Source: a candidate division TM6 bacterium GW2011_GWF2_43_87 (lineage in GTDB: Bacteria; Babelota; Babeliae; Babelales; Babelaceae). From it: a stretch of 64,000 nucleotides of DNA. Position numbers and translations under genes: made by a program. Positions 1 to 8,392 of the stretch are shown here, in pieces; the first letter of the stretch is position 1, and every line of letters begins with the position of its first letter. The stretch spans positions 229,442-293,441 of the forward strand of contig LCGZ01000003.1 in assembly GCA_001000065.1 (NCBI GenBank), given 5' to 3'. Under the pieces are notes generated by a model, which was not told the DNA's origin, ran no database searches, and worked only from the letters and a program-made list of their open reading frames with translations.

Positions 1-330
1 GGCTGGACCAAAAATAGCCTTAACCGACATAGCTTGACCATCAAATCGTTCCTCAGTTGTCATTATCGCGCGATGCTCAGGCTGGTCGTCCAACCAATGA
101 AGTGGAATAACCCCCACATACAAATGATCAATTCCCGCACCAAGCCAAGGAGTAGGTTGTTGGGCCTGAAATGCCTTAACAATACTTGATTTCCCAACAG
201 AAGACGGACCATTTAAAATAATTACCATCCCCTCTGCAGATAAATCTTTTTTCTTATTCATTGCCACTCCCACCAAAACAATACCTACAATTAGACAAAC
301 TATTAAAATAACGCTTTTAGGTAAAACCAT
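1..330 (-). CDS. Chloramphenicol-phosphotransferase-like P-loop kinase, 5' part (runs off left edge)
   Basis: The frame is open from an ATG at 330 to the window edge (110 codons seen). A short hydrophobic segment (about residues 6-23) looks like a membrane anchor. It is followed by a clear P-loop, GPSSVGKSS, at about residues 41-49, in the arrangement used by chloramphenicol 3-O-phosphotransferase-like kinases (CPT family), with a downstream ...GIDHL... segment typical of them. An AAGGCGGA ribosome site lies about 7 nt before the ATG. The start is only 20 nt after the stop of the ABC permease, so it is probably the third gene of that exporter operon; a resistance or small-molecule phosphorylation role would fit. 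The substrate is not determinable. The anchor before the P-loop is unusual for this family, and the ATG at residue 24 is an alternative start. Confidence 0.7.
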   Translation of the reverse strand, partial: MVLPKSVILIVCLIVGIVLVGVAMNKKKDLSAEGMVIILNGPSSVGKSSIVKAFQAQQPTPWLGAGIDHLYVGVIPLHWLDDQPEHRAIMTTEERFDGQAMSVKAIFGPA

Positions 331-350
331 ACAAATTCCGCCTTACAATC

Positions 351-1163
351 CTACACCCACTGCAGCTGCTTTTTTAGCCGCTTAATCCCCATAACCCCAA
401 ACAGCACCGTCATCAAAAGCATTACGCCGCAACAAAGCCAGAAGTTAAGGAATTGTTCCGGATTAAGCGTTGCCGCATGAATCCCCTCATTCAAGTAAAG
501 GACCGGATTTAACAAACTCAAATACCCAAATGCAGGCAAAAAGACAACCGCTGTCTTCCATGAAAATTGCGCCCCTCCAAAATAATGCATAGGCGACAAT
601 ACACGCTTCCAAACAGAATTTAGGCGATAGACATCTTTTATCAAACTAACCACAAACAGCGTAAAAAATCCTACAAATAAGAGGATGCATCCCACGGCTA
701 CCCCAAACTTCCAGAACGAAAAATATTCTGCAGAAAACCGCCCTCCCACTAACAGCACCACAACTCCAACTCCTGCGGCAGCTACCACATTTATCAGAGC
801 TCTACACGCATAAGCATATGCCTTCGCTACAAAAACCAGGTAGGTAGGAATGGGCAAAATAAGCCGACTCGAAATGGACCGTTCACCCCGAATATCCGAA
901 AGCAACACCATAGCAAACCCAAAAATCTCAAATATGCCCGCAGATGGAATCGCTGACCATGCAACAAAAGGGCCATAATCCTGAGTCATTCCTAAAAGCG
1001 GAAAAATATACGTCATGGTACCCACGGTAAGAAAGGTCAAAATTCCCGTATCGATCACGCTTCCGACAATCGACGAACGAAACACCATCAAGTCCGTCAC
1101 AACCAACTGCCAGACAACGGTAGCATACCGTTTAAATGTGCCACTAAGCCTATTTAAAAACAT
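351..1163 (-). CDS. ABC-2 type transporter permease
   Basis: This 270-residue integral membrane protein has about six hydrophobic segments (around residues 35-55, 80-100, 108-138, 145-175, 200-220 and 238-262), the usual length and topology of ABC-2 permeases that export drugs, lipids or polysaccharides. Its ATG is 2 nt beyond the stop of the ATPase gene, and its ribosome site (AAGGGA) lies inside the end of that gene, so the two are translationally coupled and must form one exporter. A P-loop kinase gene follows 20 nt downstream. The sequence resembles NodJ/DrrB-like permeases only in general layout; the substrate cannot be called. Confidence 0.85.
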   Translation of the reverse strand: MFLNRLSGTFKRYATVVWQLVVTDLMVFRSSIVGSVIDTGILTFLTVGTMTYIFPLLGMTQDYGPFVAWSAIPSAGIFEIFGFAMVLLSDIRGERSISSRLILPIPTYLVFVAKAYAYACRALINVVAAAGVGVVVLLVGGRFSAEYFSFWKFGVAVGCILLFVGFFTLFVVSLIKDVYRLNSVWKRVLSPMHYFGGAQFSWKTAVVFLPAFGYLSLLNPVLYLNEGIHAATLNPEQFLNFWLCCGVMLLMTVLFGVMGIKRLKKQLQWV

Positions 1164-1165
1164 AC

Positions 1166-1945
1166 TTAAATCCCTTCATTAACAGAATTTTTAATCTGCA
1201 TCAAGGCTAAAAAGACCTCTTCAAGCCGCTCTTTTTGGTAGGATACCTTCAGGGCGGCAGGCGTATCGATAAGGCGAACAATACCATCATGCAAAATACA
1301 GACTCGGTCACACAACGCTTCTGCTTCTTCCAAATAATGGGTAGTCAAAAGCACCGCAACTCCGTCTTTCTTTAGCGCCTTGATCTCATCCCACAACTGC
1401 ACACGAATGTGAGGGTCAAGCCCTACGGTAGGCTCATCCAAAATCAAAAGCCCTGGTCGATGCATCAACGCCCGCGCTAACATAACCCGTTGGCGATAGC
1501 CACCCGAAAGCTCAGCCGGCGTCTGATTTTTAAATTCAGTAAGCGCAAATCGCTCGACCAATTCATGAGCCCGTGCCTTTGCATCATCAGCCGTAAGGCC
1601 GTAGTACCGCCCCGCAAAAAAGAGGTTGTAATAGACGCTCAATGCATCGGTCAGATTAGGCTTTTGCGGACAAAAGCCCACCAACTGGCGGTAAGCCATG
1701 AGATCATTATAAATTGAAACAAACTCGCCTGCCCGGTTAAACTGAATCGAACCAGATGTAGGCGCAGCAAGCGTGGCAATTATAGACGAAAGCGTGGTTT
1801 TCCCCGCTCCATTCACCCCTAAAAGACCAAAGATCTCACCAGGAAAAATATCAGCAGAAACACCACCCAACGCCGTTTTTTGACGATAATCGGAAGTAGA
1901 AAAGGTTTTATAAATTTTCTCTAGACGTAGGAAAGGTTGTATCAT
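1166..1945 (-). CDS. ABC transporter ATP-binding protein (ABC-2 exporter)
   Basis: A complete nucleotide-binding domain of 259 residues energises the adjacent ABC-2 permease. Walker A GVNGAGKTT is at about 43-51, the Q-loop glutamine at about 94, signature LSGGY at 146-150, Walker B LLILDEP at 166-172 and the H-loop histidine at about 203. I chose the ATG at 1945 rather than an in-frame TTG at 1963 because a perfect GAGGAGG ribosome site (1951-1957) sits 5 nt before that ATG. Order is ATPase, permease, P-loop kinase on one transcript. A promoter candidate lies at 2124-2151, giving a leader of about 170 nt. Confidence 0.93.
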   Translation of the reverse strand: MIQPFLRLEKIYKTFSTSDYRQKTALGGVSADIFPGEIFGLLGVNGAGKTTLSSIIATLAAPTSGSIQFNRAGEFVSIYNDLMAYRQLVGFCPQKPNLTDALSVYYNLFFAGRYYGLTADDAKARAHELVERFALTEFKNQTPAELSGGYRQRVMLARALMHRPGLLILDEPTVGLDPHIRVQLWDEIKALKKDGVAVLLTTHYLEEAEALCDRVCILHDGIVRLIDTPAALKVSYQKERLEEVFLALMQIKNSVNEGI

Positions 1946-1967
1946 ACAAACCTCCTCAAGCAATAAG

Positions 1968-2039
1968 TCAACAAAATACAGATTTAACGCAGGTGCTTAC
2001 CCTGCAAACCATGCCGGTCACCTTCAAAGAGCGACACAT
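1968..2039 (-). other. Possible 23-codon leader ORF before the ABC operon
   Basis: An ATG-to-TGA frame of 23 codons, encoding five cysteines, ends 22 nt before the ABC ATPase ATG. It overlaps a small inverted repeat (GCAGG...CCTGC, 1989-2005). Its ribosome site is poor, so it could be chance. If translated it could regulate the exporter by attenuation or coupling. Confidence 0.2.
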
Positions 2040-2123
2040 CTTTGTTGTAAGTGACCTATTTAAGCAAGAGGACCAATTTTCACGATACAAACTCCTAAAA
2101 TACGAGACGACTATTATGATTAA

Positions 2124-2151
2124 ATTATAACACTATTTGTACAAAAAACAA
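2124..2151 (-). promoter_or_regulatory. Candidate sigma-70 promoter of the ABC-2 operon
   Basis: On the minus strand TTGTTT (2146-2151) and TATAAT (2124-2129) are separated by 16 nt, just outside the stop of the dehydrogenase gene and reading toward the ABC genes. The -10 element is perfect. Confidence 0.5.
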
Positions 2152-2169
2152 GAACTTCCCAGTCCCCTT

Positions 2170-3174
2170 TTACCTCACCACATTCATCGGTTTATCATCC
2201 AAAAAGTACTTTATATTATCGATGGTCGTTCCCAATATTCGTCCTAATGCTTCAACTGCATTAAACGCATTATGAGGCGTAACCAAAACATTAGGCATAT
2301 GCATAAGCGCATGATCAATCAACAGAGTCCGCAATGCTTCTTCATTAGGATGCCGCTCCAAAAGAGTTTCAATCTCAGAAACAACACATCCCTCTTCTTC
2401 CAAAACATCAAGTCCTGCTCCGGCCAAAAGCCCCTGTTGAAGTGCCCAGACTAACCCTTCAGTCTCCACCACCGCGCCACGGGCAGTATTTATTAACACC
2501 GCGCCTTTTTTAACCGTTTTCAGATTCTCTTTGTTAATCAAATGATGCGTCGATGGCATATACGGAACATGCAATGTAATAACATCCGATTCACGCAAAA
2601 GCTCGGCAAGTGTAACATACCTCACTCCAAAATCGGTCACCAATTTTTCTTGCGGATAAGGATCAAAAGCTAGAATATGCATGCCAAAACCAGCCGAAAT
2701 TTTTACAACTGGCGTCCCAATATTGCCCGTACCCACCACCCCAATCGTCTTACCTTTTAGATCAAAGCCCTGCAGCCCATCACAGCAAAAGCGATGTTCT
2801 TCTCGTACCCGTTTTATACTAGGGTACAGCTTACGCGCCAAGGCCAACAGCAGGGCAAAGGTAAACTCAGCAACTGTATTTTCTCCGTAACGAGGGACAT
2901 TTACAACGGCAATATGCCGCTCACGACAAAGCTTAAGGTCAATGTGATCAAAGCCGGTTGAACGGGTAGCAATAAGCCGGAGATGAGGGCACTGATCAAG
3001 AACCTGCTTATCAACCTTAGAACCCACAAAAACCGACAAAATGTCTGTATCACTCGACGGCATATTCTTCTCGCTGATGACATCTTGAGAAAACACCAAT
3101 TCAAAGTCCGTTAAATGCTGACGAATATATGGCTCTTCTGCACAATCTCGTATCTCAAAAAATGCGACCTTCAT
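2170..3174 (-). CDS. D-isomer-specific 2-hydroxyacid dehydrogenase (D-lactate dehydrogenase-like)
   Basis: This 334-residue NAD-dependent cytosolic enzyme would interconvert a 2-keto acid and a D-2-hydroxy acid, most likely pyruvate and D-lactate. The Rossmann motif GTGNIG is at 148-153, followed by an acidic residue near 171 (...AFDPYP) that favours NAD. The catalytic arginine is in TARG (R232), the glutamate near E261 and the histidine in TPHNAF (H301), in the family's order and spacing. The substrate-binding segment ATRSTGFDHIDL (69-80) matches D-LDH-type members. It stands alone between the ABC operon and the AbrB-like gene. In an organism with little central metabolism it could regenerate NAD. 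Other family members (glycerate, phosphoglycerate) are less likely given the D-LDH-like core. Confidence 0.88.
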   Translation of the reverse strand: MKVAFFEIRDCAEEPYIRQHLTDFELVFSQDVISEKNMPSSDTDILSVFVGSKVDKQVLDQCPHLRLIATRSTGFDHIDLKLCRERHIAVVNVPRYGENTVAEFTFALLLALARKLYPSIKRVREEHRFCCDGLQGFDLKGKTIGVVGTGNIGTPVVKISAGFGMHILAFDPYPQEKLVTDFGVRYVTLAELLRESDVITLHVPYMPSTHHLINKENLKTVKKGAVLINTARGAVVETEGLVWALQQGLLAGAGLDVLEEEGCVVSEIETLLERHPNEEALRTLLIDHALMHMPNVLVTPHNAFNAVEALGRILGTTIDNIKYFLDDKPMNVVR

Positions 3175-3369
3175 GTCACCGCCCTCCCTTTTGATGAAGA
3201 AACTTTCTTATGCAAACAGCTTAACAAAACCCTAGCTTCAAACACCAGGGTCTTGAGAATGCAAAATTTTTGGGATAGAAATTGGTCACTTAGGGCACCC
3301 CACAATTTTTTGCCTTTATCTCATCTAAAAAACAGACTTGCCAACAACATTTTTATAAAACCCTTTGCA

Positions 3370-3414
3370 ATTGTTATAACAATGTATTAACATTGTATCT
3401 ATATCATACGTATG
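3370..3414. promoter_or_regulatory. Stacked palindromes before the AbrB/MazE-like gene (operator candidates)
   Basis: Three symmetric sites lie 48-92 nt before the AbrB-like ATG: ATTGTTATAACAAT (3370-3383, perfect), AATGT-N4-ACATT (3381-3394) and CATACGTATG (3405-3414, perfect). AbrB/MazE-fold proteins bind symmetric DNA as dimers and often autoregulate, so these are plausible operators; this is inference. Confidence 0.4.
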
Positions 3415-3461
3415 AATGTATATAAAAATTCACTATTTAAAGGTCTCACAAAGGAACTTTT

Positions 3462-3956
3462 ATGTTAAAAAAAATCGTCAAATTGGGCCACAGCAACGCA
3501 CTTGTCTTAGACAAAGCAATTATGGAACTGCTCAACATGAGCGAAGGATCGCTGGTTAAACTAACAACGGATGGCAAATCACTCACTATAACCCCACAAC
3601 AACCGGACGTACCTGGTCAAGAAAAATTAACCCAAAGCTATGATGAGTACATTTTTTCAAAATATTCGACCCCCATCGCAAAACAGACTGCTAACCAGAG
3701 TTATGAAACCATTATCAAAAACAGAAATACTCTTAGAGCTTTTCAAGACAAATATAAAGAGGTAGAAGAAAGAATGGTGCAGGTAACAACCTCTGACGAG
3801 TACAAAAAAGAGCTTGATATCCTCACTAAAGAGCATGAACAATCGGGCGATCACACCGCATTTGAAGCCAAATGCTTAGAACTTCTCTGCAAATTTATCC
3901 CAGAATATCAAGCCTATTATGAAGAATTAAAGCAGCTATTTCCTATCGGAAAGTAA
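3462..3956 (+). CDS. AbrB/MazE-like DNA-binding protein with helical C-terminal extension
   Basis: Residues 1-47 form a swapped-hairpin AbrB/MazE/SpoVT domain (KIVKLGHSNALVLDKAI... then ...VKLTTDGKSLTITP), the fold of antitoxins and transition-state regulators. Residues 60-164 are charged and probably helical, longer than in simple MazE antitoxins. No toxin gene is adjacent: the next gene is an editing deacylase after a strong terminator. A solitary regulator is therefore more likely than a toxin-antitoxin module. The ATG has AAAGGAAC about 6 nt upstream. Palindromes in the upstream region suggest autoregulation, and a 14-bp hairpin directly after the stop closes the transcript. Confidence 0.75.
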   Translation: MLKKIVKLGHSNALVLDKAIMELLNMSEGSLVKLTTDGKSLTITPQQPDVPGQEKLTQSYDEYIFSKYSTPIAKQTANQSYETIIKNRNTLRAFQDKYKEVEERMVQVTTSDEYKKELDILTKEHEQSGDHTAFEAKCLELLCKFIPEYQAYYEELKQLFPIGK

Positions 3957-3964
3957 ATACAACG

Positions 3965-4004
3965 GGCTCTTGTCTTGCAGTGCAAGACAAGAGCCTACTT
4001 TTCT
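3965..4004 (+). terminator. Rho-independent terminator after the AbrB-like gene
   Basis: A perfect 14-bp stem (3965-3978 with 3982-3995) and a 3-nt loop begin 9 nt after the stop codon and are followed by TACTTTTCT. Confidence 0.85.
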
Positions 4005-4194
4005 GTCCATTTAAGTGCAACGACAAAGGTTTTTTGGCACATCGAGTCTCCCCCTTTTTTTCTTAAAAATTTGCGCAAAGACAAAATCGATACAAGGATA
4101 TTTGTTTATAGATAAAAAGGATGATATCTTCTTTTTGCTCACATAGAACCTACAGCAAAAACCCCAAAACAATTTGAATTCGAAAATCTGCCCT

Positions 4195-4710
4195 ATGAAT
4201 GAAGAAATATTGTTTGATTTTCTCAACACCCACCAGATTGATTATAAACTTTTCAAACATCTTCCAGTTTTCACTACCAAAGATAAACTTGTACTCATTG
4301 ATAGCAATGACGTCGATACCATTCCTGGTCTTCATTCAAAAAACCTTTTTTTAAAAACTGAGAAACAGGGAACCTTTTTCTTAGTTAGCGTTACCGACGA
4401 AAAGCGCGTCGACCTAAAAGCACTCAGCAAAATCCTTGAGACATCCCGCTTTTCTTTTGGCAAACCTGAAGAACTACTTGAACTTCTCAAGTTAAAACCG
4501 GGTTCCGTCACCCCTTTCGGACTTCTTTTTGACTCAGAAAATCACGTGACCTTTATTTTAGACGAAGACTTTTTAATGGGTACTCACGTTAATTTCCATC
4601 CCCTTAGAAATGATGGAACCCTCTGTCTTACCCCTCAGGCATTTTTAGCCTGCATGGGAAAAATGGGGCATCCGCCACATGTCACACAGATCCCCGTCAA
4701 AATTGATTAA
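4195..4710 (+). CDS. YbaK/ProX-type aminoacyl-tRNA editing deacylase (prolyl-tRNA deacylase-like)
   Basis: About 171 residues match the trans-editing ProX/PrdX family, which hydrolyses Ala-tRNA(Pro) or Cys-tRNA(Pro). Visible hallmarks are an N-terminal helix with ...HLPVFTTKDKL..., the core ...HSKNLFLK..., ...RVDLKALSK..., ...FGKPEELLELL..., and LKPGSVTPFGLL with the glycine-rich GSVTPFG motif. The length is normal. I prefer the ATG at 4195 to an in-frame TTG at 4174 because it begins where family members begin; neither has a good ribosome site. Its stop overlaps the convergent metallophosphatase gene by 4 nt. It probably protects proline codons from mischarging. Confidence 0.88.
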   Translation: MNEEILFDFLNTHQIDYKLFKHLPVFTTKDKLVLIDSNDVDTIPGLHSKNLFLKTEKQGTFFLVSVTDEKRVDLKALSKILETSRFSFGKPEELLELLKLKPGSVTPFGLLFDSENHVTFILDEDFLMGTHVNFHPLRNDGTLCLTPQAFLACMGKMGHPPHVTQIPVKID

Positions 4711-6413
4711 GACGGCTGTATAACAAACTCATCATACACCTGCACATCACCCTCAAGACGCTCACCTTTTTGCAAATCGCCAGGCTTGCCAACCAGTTTA
4801 AAGCGCATCACACGCTGCATAGGGTCAACATTACACAATAAAGCACCGATAAACCGACCGTCACGCACTCGATTGCTATCAATATGCTTACTCTCAACAA
4901 CCTCACTTCCTGCTATCACTACCTTTTCACGAGATGTATCAAAAAGCATACCTTTCCTAAGCTGCGTTCCAAAGCCTACAGTGACAACCTGAATACCATT
5001 CCAGAGTATTCTATCATACACGTGATTATGCCCACAGATATAGGCATCTATTCCCCCGGCCTTAAAACACTCCTCCAGCCGAACGATATCACGATCCTTA
5101 CCCCCTCTTTTAATCTCAAAGAGCCCTAAATGCGCCTCACGATAACGAGGTGACGTTACAATCGGCACATGCCCACACACTACAATAAACTGTATCTCAC
5201 CCTTTCGCTTGGCCTTTCGAGCCAACTCAACTTCTTTAACAAAAACATCCACCACACTGCTAGATGAATATTTCATCACCGTATGCGACACCTCGGCCTC
5301 TTCAATAGGCATACGCTTTAACTCACTAAGCTGACGATTTAACTCCTGCAGATGCTCCTGATCATCCAAAGTCACCATCGAATTTTGATGGCGTCGCTTT
5401 TCCATCCCTTCAATTTCTTTCTCCAAACTTTCAATCAGCGCTCTAACCCCCTTCTTTTGCGCATCAGATGACGCCACTTCTTCTTTTTCACCGTCCTGAC
5501 CCAACGAAACAACCGGCAAGAGTATAAAACGAACTGCCCCCATATCAAACCAGCCATGATAGCGTTCTAACTGTTTAACTATAGGCATGCTATGCGACGG
5601 TTCTGAGAAATAGAACAAATTGCCAAAGTAAGGGAGAGACATGTCAAACAGATCTTCCAGCGCATAATTAGTCCCCAGTTTTCGTGACTCACGCTCATAG
5701 CCAAAAATCTTTTCAACATCATGCAAACCAGGAACTGTACTAAAAAAAGAATGGGGTAGAATTCCTTTTAATCCACCAAGAAACTCTTGCCATGCCTGGG
5801 CATACGTACCCCCACCACGCGCCAAATCTCCCGTCATCAGAACAAGCGCGACATTCGACCCCACACATCGTTCCAAAAAAGAAAACGTCTCAACTGCAAC
5901 CGAAGTCTTTCTTACAAAGGTATGTCCTGGCTGTAATTCCCCCTCCGCTTTTTCTTCAAGATCACTCGTCACTAAAAACGTATACGGGGTACTCTTTGAT
6001 GGCAGAACAGGTAAAGTACCCGTTGCAATCTGCCGATGACTTTGGCTTACCGTAAAACCATTATTTTTATTAAATAGATCCAAAGGAAGATCAATAAATT
6101 TCACCAACGTCTTGTCATGGCCAAAATCCATCATAAACGTTGAATCAAAAGAACGTCCCTGCGTTGCAAAAGAGTAGCTCTTTTTCTTATTAGAATCAAA
6201 AGGCTCATTTACAAGGACCACCCCATCAACACCCCTCTCTTTAGGCAGAAAACAGGGGCCACAAACTAGGGGCTGCGGTTGATCCATCTCTCCTACTTCA
6301 CTTTTTTTCTGTCTGCTACAACCAACACATCCGACTATAAAGCAAACAAGCACTACAAACAGACCACAAGAAGAAAGGCGACTCCTCACCTCTTTAAAAC
6401 CAAATTTCCACAT
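4707..6413 (-). CDS. Calcineurin-like metallophosphoesterase, probable lipoprotein, with altered active-site motif
   Basis: 568 residues. An N-terminal hydrophobic segment ends in ...VGCVGC (29-32), a likely lipobox, so the protein is probably membrane-anchored outside the cytoplasm. The phosphoesterase blocks are recognisable: SD at 150-151 where DxH normally stands, GD at 195-196 (MTGDLARG), a conserved VCGHVP block, and GHNHVYDR at 461-468, close to the GHxHxYxR of purple-acid-phosphatase-like enzymes. The GNHD/E block is PGLHD (228-232), with leucine in place of the metal-binding asparagine, and the first motif lacks its histidine; activity may be changed or lost. A charged coiled-coil-like insert lies around 310-375. 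An AGGGAGAG ribosome site precedes the ATG. Confidence 0.8.
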   Translation of the reverse strand: MWKFGFKEVRSRLSSCGLFVVLVCFIVGCVGCSRQKKSEVGEMDQPQPLVCGPCFLPKERGVDGVVLVNEPFDSNKKKSYSFATQGRSFDSTFMMDFGHDKTLVKFIDLPLDLFNKNNGFTVSQSHRQIATGTLPVLPSKSTPYTFLVTSDLEEKAEGELQPGHTFVRKTSVAVETFSFLERCVGSNVALVLMTGDLARGGGTYAQAWQEFLGGLKGILPHSFFSTVPGLHDVEKIFGYERESRKLGTNYALEDLFDMSLPYFGNLFYFSEPSHSMPIVKQLERYHGWFDMGAVRFILLPVVSLGQDGEKEEVASSDAQKKGVRALIESLEKEIEGMEKRRHQNSMVTLDDQEHLQELNRQLSELKRMPIEEAEVSHTVMKYSSSSVVDVFVKEVELARKAKRKGEIQFIVVCGHVPIVTSPRYREAHLGLFEIKRGGKDRDIVRLEECFKAGGIDAYICGHNHVYDRILWNGIQVVTVGFGTQLRKGMLFDTSREKVVIAGSEVVESKHIDSNRVRDGRFIGALLCNVDPMQRVMRFKLVGKPGDLQKGERLEGDVQVYDEFVIQPS

Positions 6414-6523
6414 ACCAACTCTCCCTCACTTTTCTTCTTTGTGCACCATCGATTCTCTTAAACTACCTACTGTTTTTCAAGCTATCACAAAACCTACGCA
6501 CCCTTATACTTTTGCCATAAAAT

Positions 6524-6552
6524 TTGATAATTTTTTACAAATGCGATAATAT
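6524..6552 (+). promoter_or_regulatory. Candidate promoter of the WD40 gene
   Basis: TTGATA (6524-6529), a 17-nt spacer and TAATAT (6547-6552) give a start near 6559 and a leader of about 58 nt before the WD40 gene. Confidence 0.55.
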
Positions 6553-6616
6553 ATATTAAAAACTTTATAATCACTGTAATCAAAATATAAAATCACATCC
6601 TCATAGGATTTACATC

Positions 6617-8386
6617 ATGAAAATAACGCACATTACCGCTCTAATAGCGCTTCTTGCCTACGCACACATGCCCATTAATGCAAGTAATCTAGGTAGCAAT
6701 AAACAAACGTTAGTAAAACAGACTATTAAAAAATCACCCGAAGCAAAAAACGAAGAACTCTTTTTCAAACTTTTATACGAAAAAAGTAGTCTTATTAAGC
6801 GCATGGTACACCCGAGCATTGAAAATTGGCTTGAGCAAACTGCTATCCAGACGATACCCAACTTTCAAAAAACAAAATTATTGTGGACCAAAGAGGCGTT
6901 TGGGAAAACCCTAATACAGTATGCAGATACCGAGAATGTGACCTCAGCCAACGCACCGTTTAATTCATTGGCCCTAGACAGGGATTTTAAACACCTTATC
7001 ACAAGTCGTGCAAACCTAATTTCTCAAGAACTTAATAAGTGTTCGCTTAAAAATCTTATCGGCCTCTTTCCTCTCTGCCGATATCTATTGATCTCCAAAA
7101 AGATTTTAAACACTATGGAAGATGAGATTGCGCAGAAAACGAGTGCAGCTCTTACTCAGAATACTAATTTCTTTAAAACAGCTCTGGGCAAAGATTTAAA
7201 AAGGGTACTTAAAATTCACGGGTTTGAGAAAAAAACAAGACATATCCCAGAAGCCCTAATAGACCACAACGCTATCAAGGAGGGGCATTCTCTAGTCTCT
7301 TTCAGCCCGAATGGAGCACTTTTGGCAACACTATCTGAAGATAATACCATTACAATTTTGAATGCAAAAACAATGGAGTTAATCCATACCCTGCACCACG
7401 ACGGCTATATCACATCTCTTGCCTTTAGCCCAGATAGCACGCGCTTGGCAACAGGGTTAGACACGACCAGCAATTTTCCTAACGTTAGCGGATCCGCTAC
7501 TGTTTGGAATGTAAAAACGGGAACCTTGCTACAAACTCTACCTCACAATCATGCGGTTATATCCGTCGCCTTCAGTCCTGATAGCACGCGCGTGGTAACC
7601 GGATCGTATGATGGTGACGCCACTATTTGGGATGTTCAAACAGGTGACTTAAAGCTTACTATGCAACACAACGTCACCGTGGGGATGTGGACATGGGTGC
7701 CTCAAATACAATCCATTGCCTTCAGTCCGGATGGAACACTACTTGTAACAGGATCGAATAATCACAACGCCAAGGTATGGAATGCGCAGACCGGAATTCT
7801 TACACACAACTTACAACATAATTCCTCCGTCTGTGTTGTTGCATTCAGCCCGAATGACATGCGGGTAGCGATAGGAACATCGCATGGCACTATCTACGTA
7901 TGGAATCCACAAAACGGCGCGCTTCTTCAAATGCTTCACAACGACAATGCGCGCAAAATTACATCTATAGTCTTTAATCCTGATGGCACACGTCTTGCCG
8001 TAGGAACAGAGAATAAGACCATCGCAATATGGAAACTTGCTACGAGAACTTTGTTGCGTGTTTTTTACCACGATGCACCCGTATCTTCCCTCTCTTTTAA
8101 TCCCACAGGAACACGTTTGGCAGCGGCATCTCAGAACTCGATAAAAATAGTATATGAAACGGAAGAACTATCCTTAGCCAATTTCATAATGATAAAATAT
8201 CTGAACGCTCTCAAAAAACAGAATAAATACATCGAGCTTGCACAGGAAAAAACCATAAAGAAGCTTATTGAAAAATTATCCAGTTCAACTCAAGCACACT
8301 ATCTTTCCAATGGCACTATCTTCCCCATTGAAAACCAATGCAAAGCGTGGCTTAGAAAGGTAAGTAAAGCCATTGGGCTACTATAA
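6617..8386 (+). CDS. Secreted WD40-repeat protein (one seven-bladed propeller)
   Basis: 589 residues with a Sec signal peptide (about 1-22, ending ...PINAS). Residues 25-215 are helical and not assignable. Seven WD40 units follow between about 223 and 515, each carrying a variant of [AV]FSPDGTRLATGS...ATVWNVxTG; dipeptide ends are WN, WD or WK, and the last repeat is degenerate (IVYET). Seven units make one closed propeller. A helical tail (515-589) ends the protein. Propellers are protein-interaction scaffolds; with the signal peptide and the other eukaryote-like secreted proteins nearby, a host-directed or envelope role is likely but unproven. Repeat 4 contains an insertion (VGMWTWVPQ). The gene has its own promoter and ends 6 nt before the convergent peroxiredoxin-like gene. 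Confidence 0.9.
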   Translation: MKITHITALIALLAYAHMPINASNLGSNKQTLVKQTIKKSPEAKNEELFFKLLYEKSSLIKRMVHPSIENWLEQTAIQTIPNFQKTKLLWTKEAFGKTLIQYADTENVTSANAPFNSLALDRDFKHLITSRANLISQELNKCSLKNLIGLFPLCRYLLISKKILNTMEDEIAQKTSAALTQNTNFFKTALGKDLKRVLKIHGFEKKTRHIPEALIDHNAIKEGHSLVSFSPNGALLATLSEDNTITILNAKTMELIHTLHHDGYITSLAFSPDSTRLATGLDTTSNFPNVSGSATVWNVKTGTLLQTLPHNHAVISVAFSPDSTRVVTGSYDGDATIWDVQTGDLKLTMQHNVTVGMWTWVPQIQSIAFSPDGTLLVTGSNNHNAKVWNAQTGILTHNLQHNSSVCVVAFSPNDMRVAIGTSHGTIYVWNPQNGALLQMLHNDNARKITSIVFNPDGTRLAVGTENKTIAIWKLATRTLLRVFYHDAPVSSLSFNPTGTRLAAASQNSIKIVYETEELSLANFIMIKYLNALKKQNKYIELAQEKTIKKLIEKLSSSTQAHYLSNGTIFPIENQCKAWLRKVSKAIGLL

Positions 8387-8392
8387 ACCGGA

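Noticed and set aside
3115..3390. A 91-codon frame before the AbrB-like gene
   Set aside because: It overlaps the dehydrogenase start, has no recognisable features and ends in the palindrome region; likely random.
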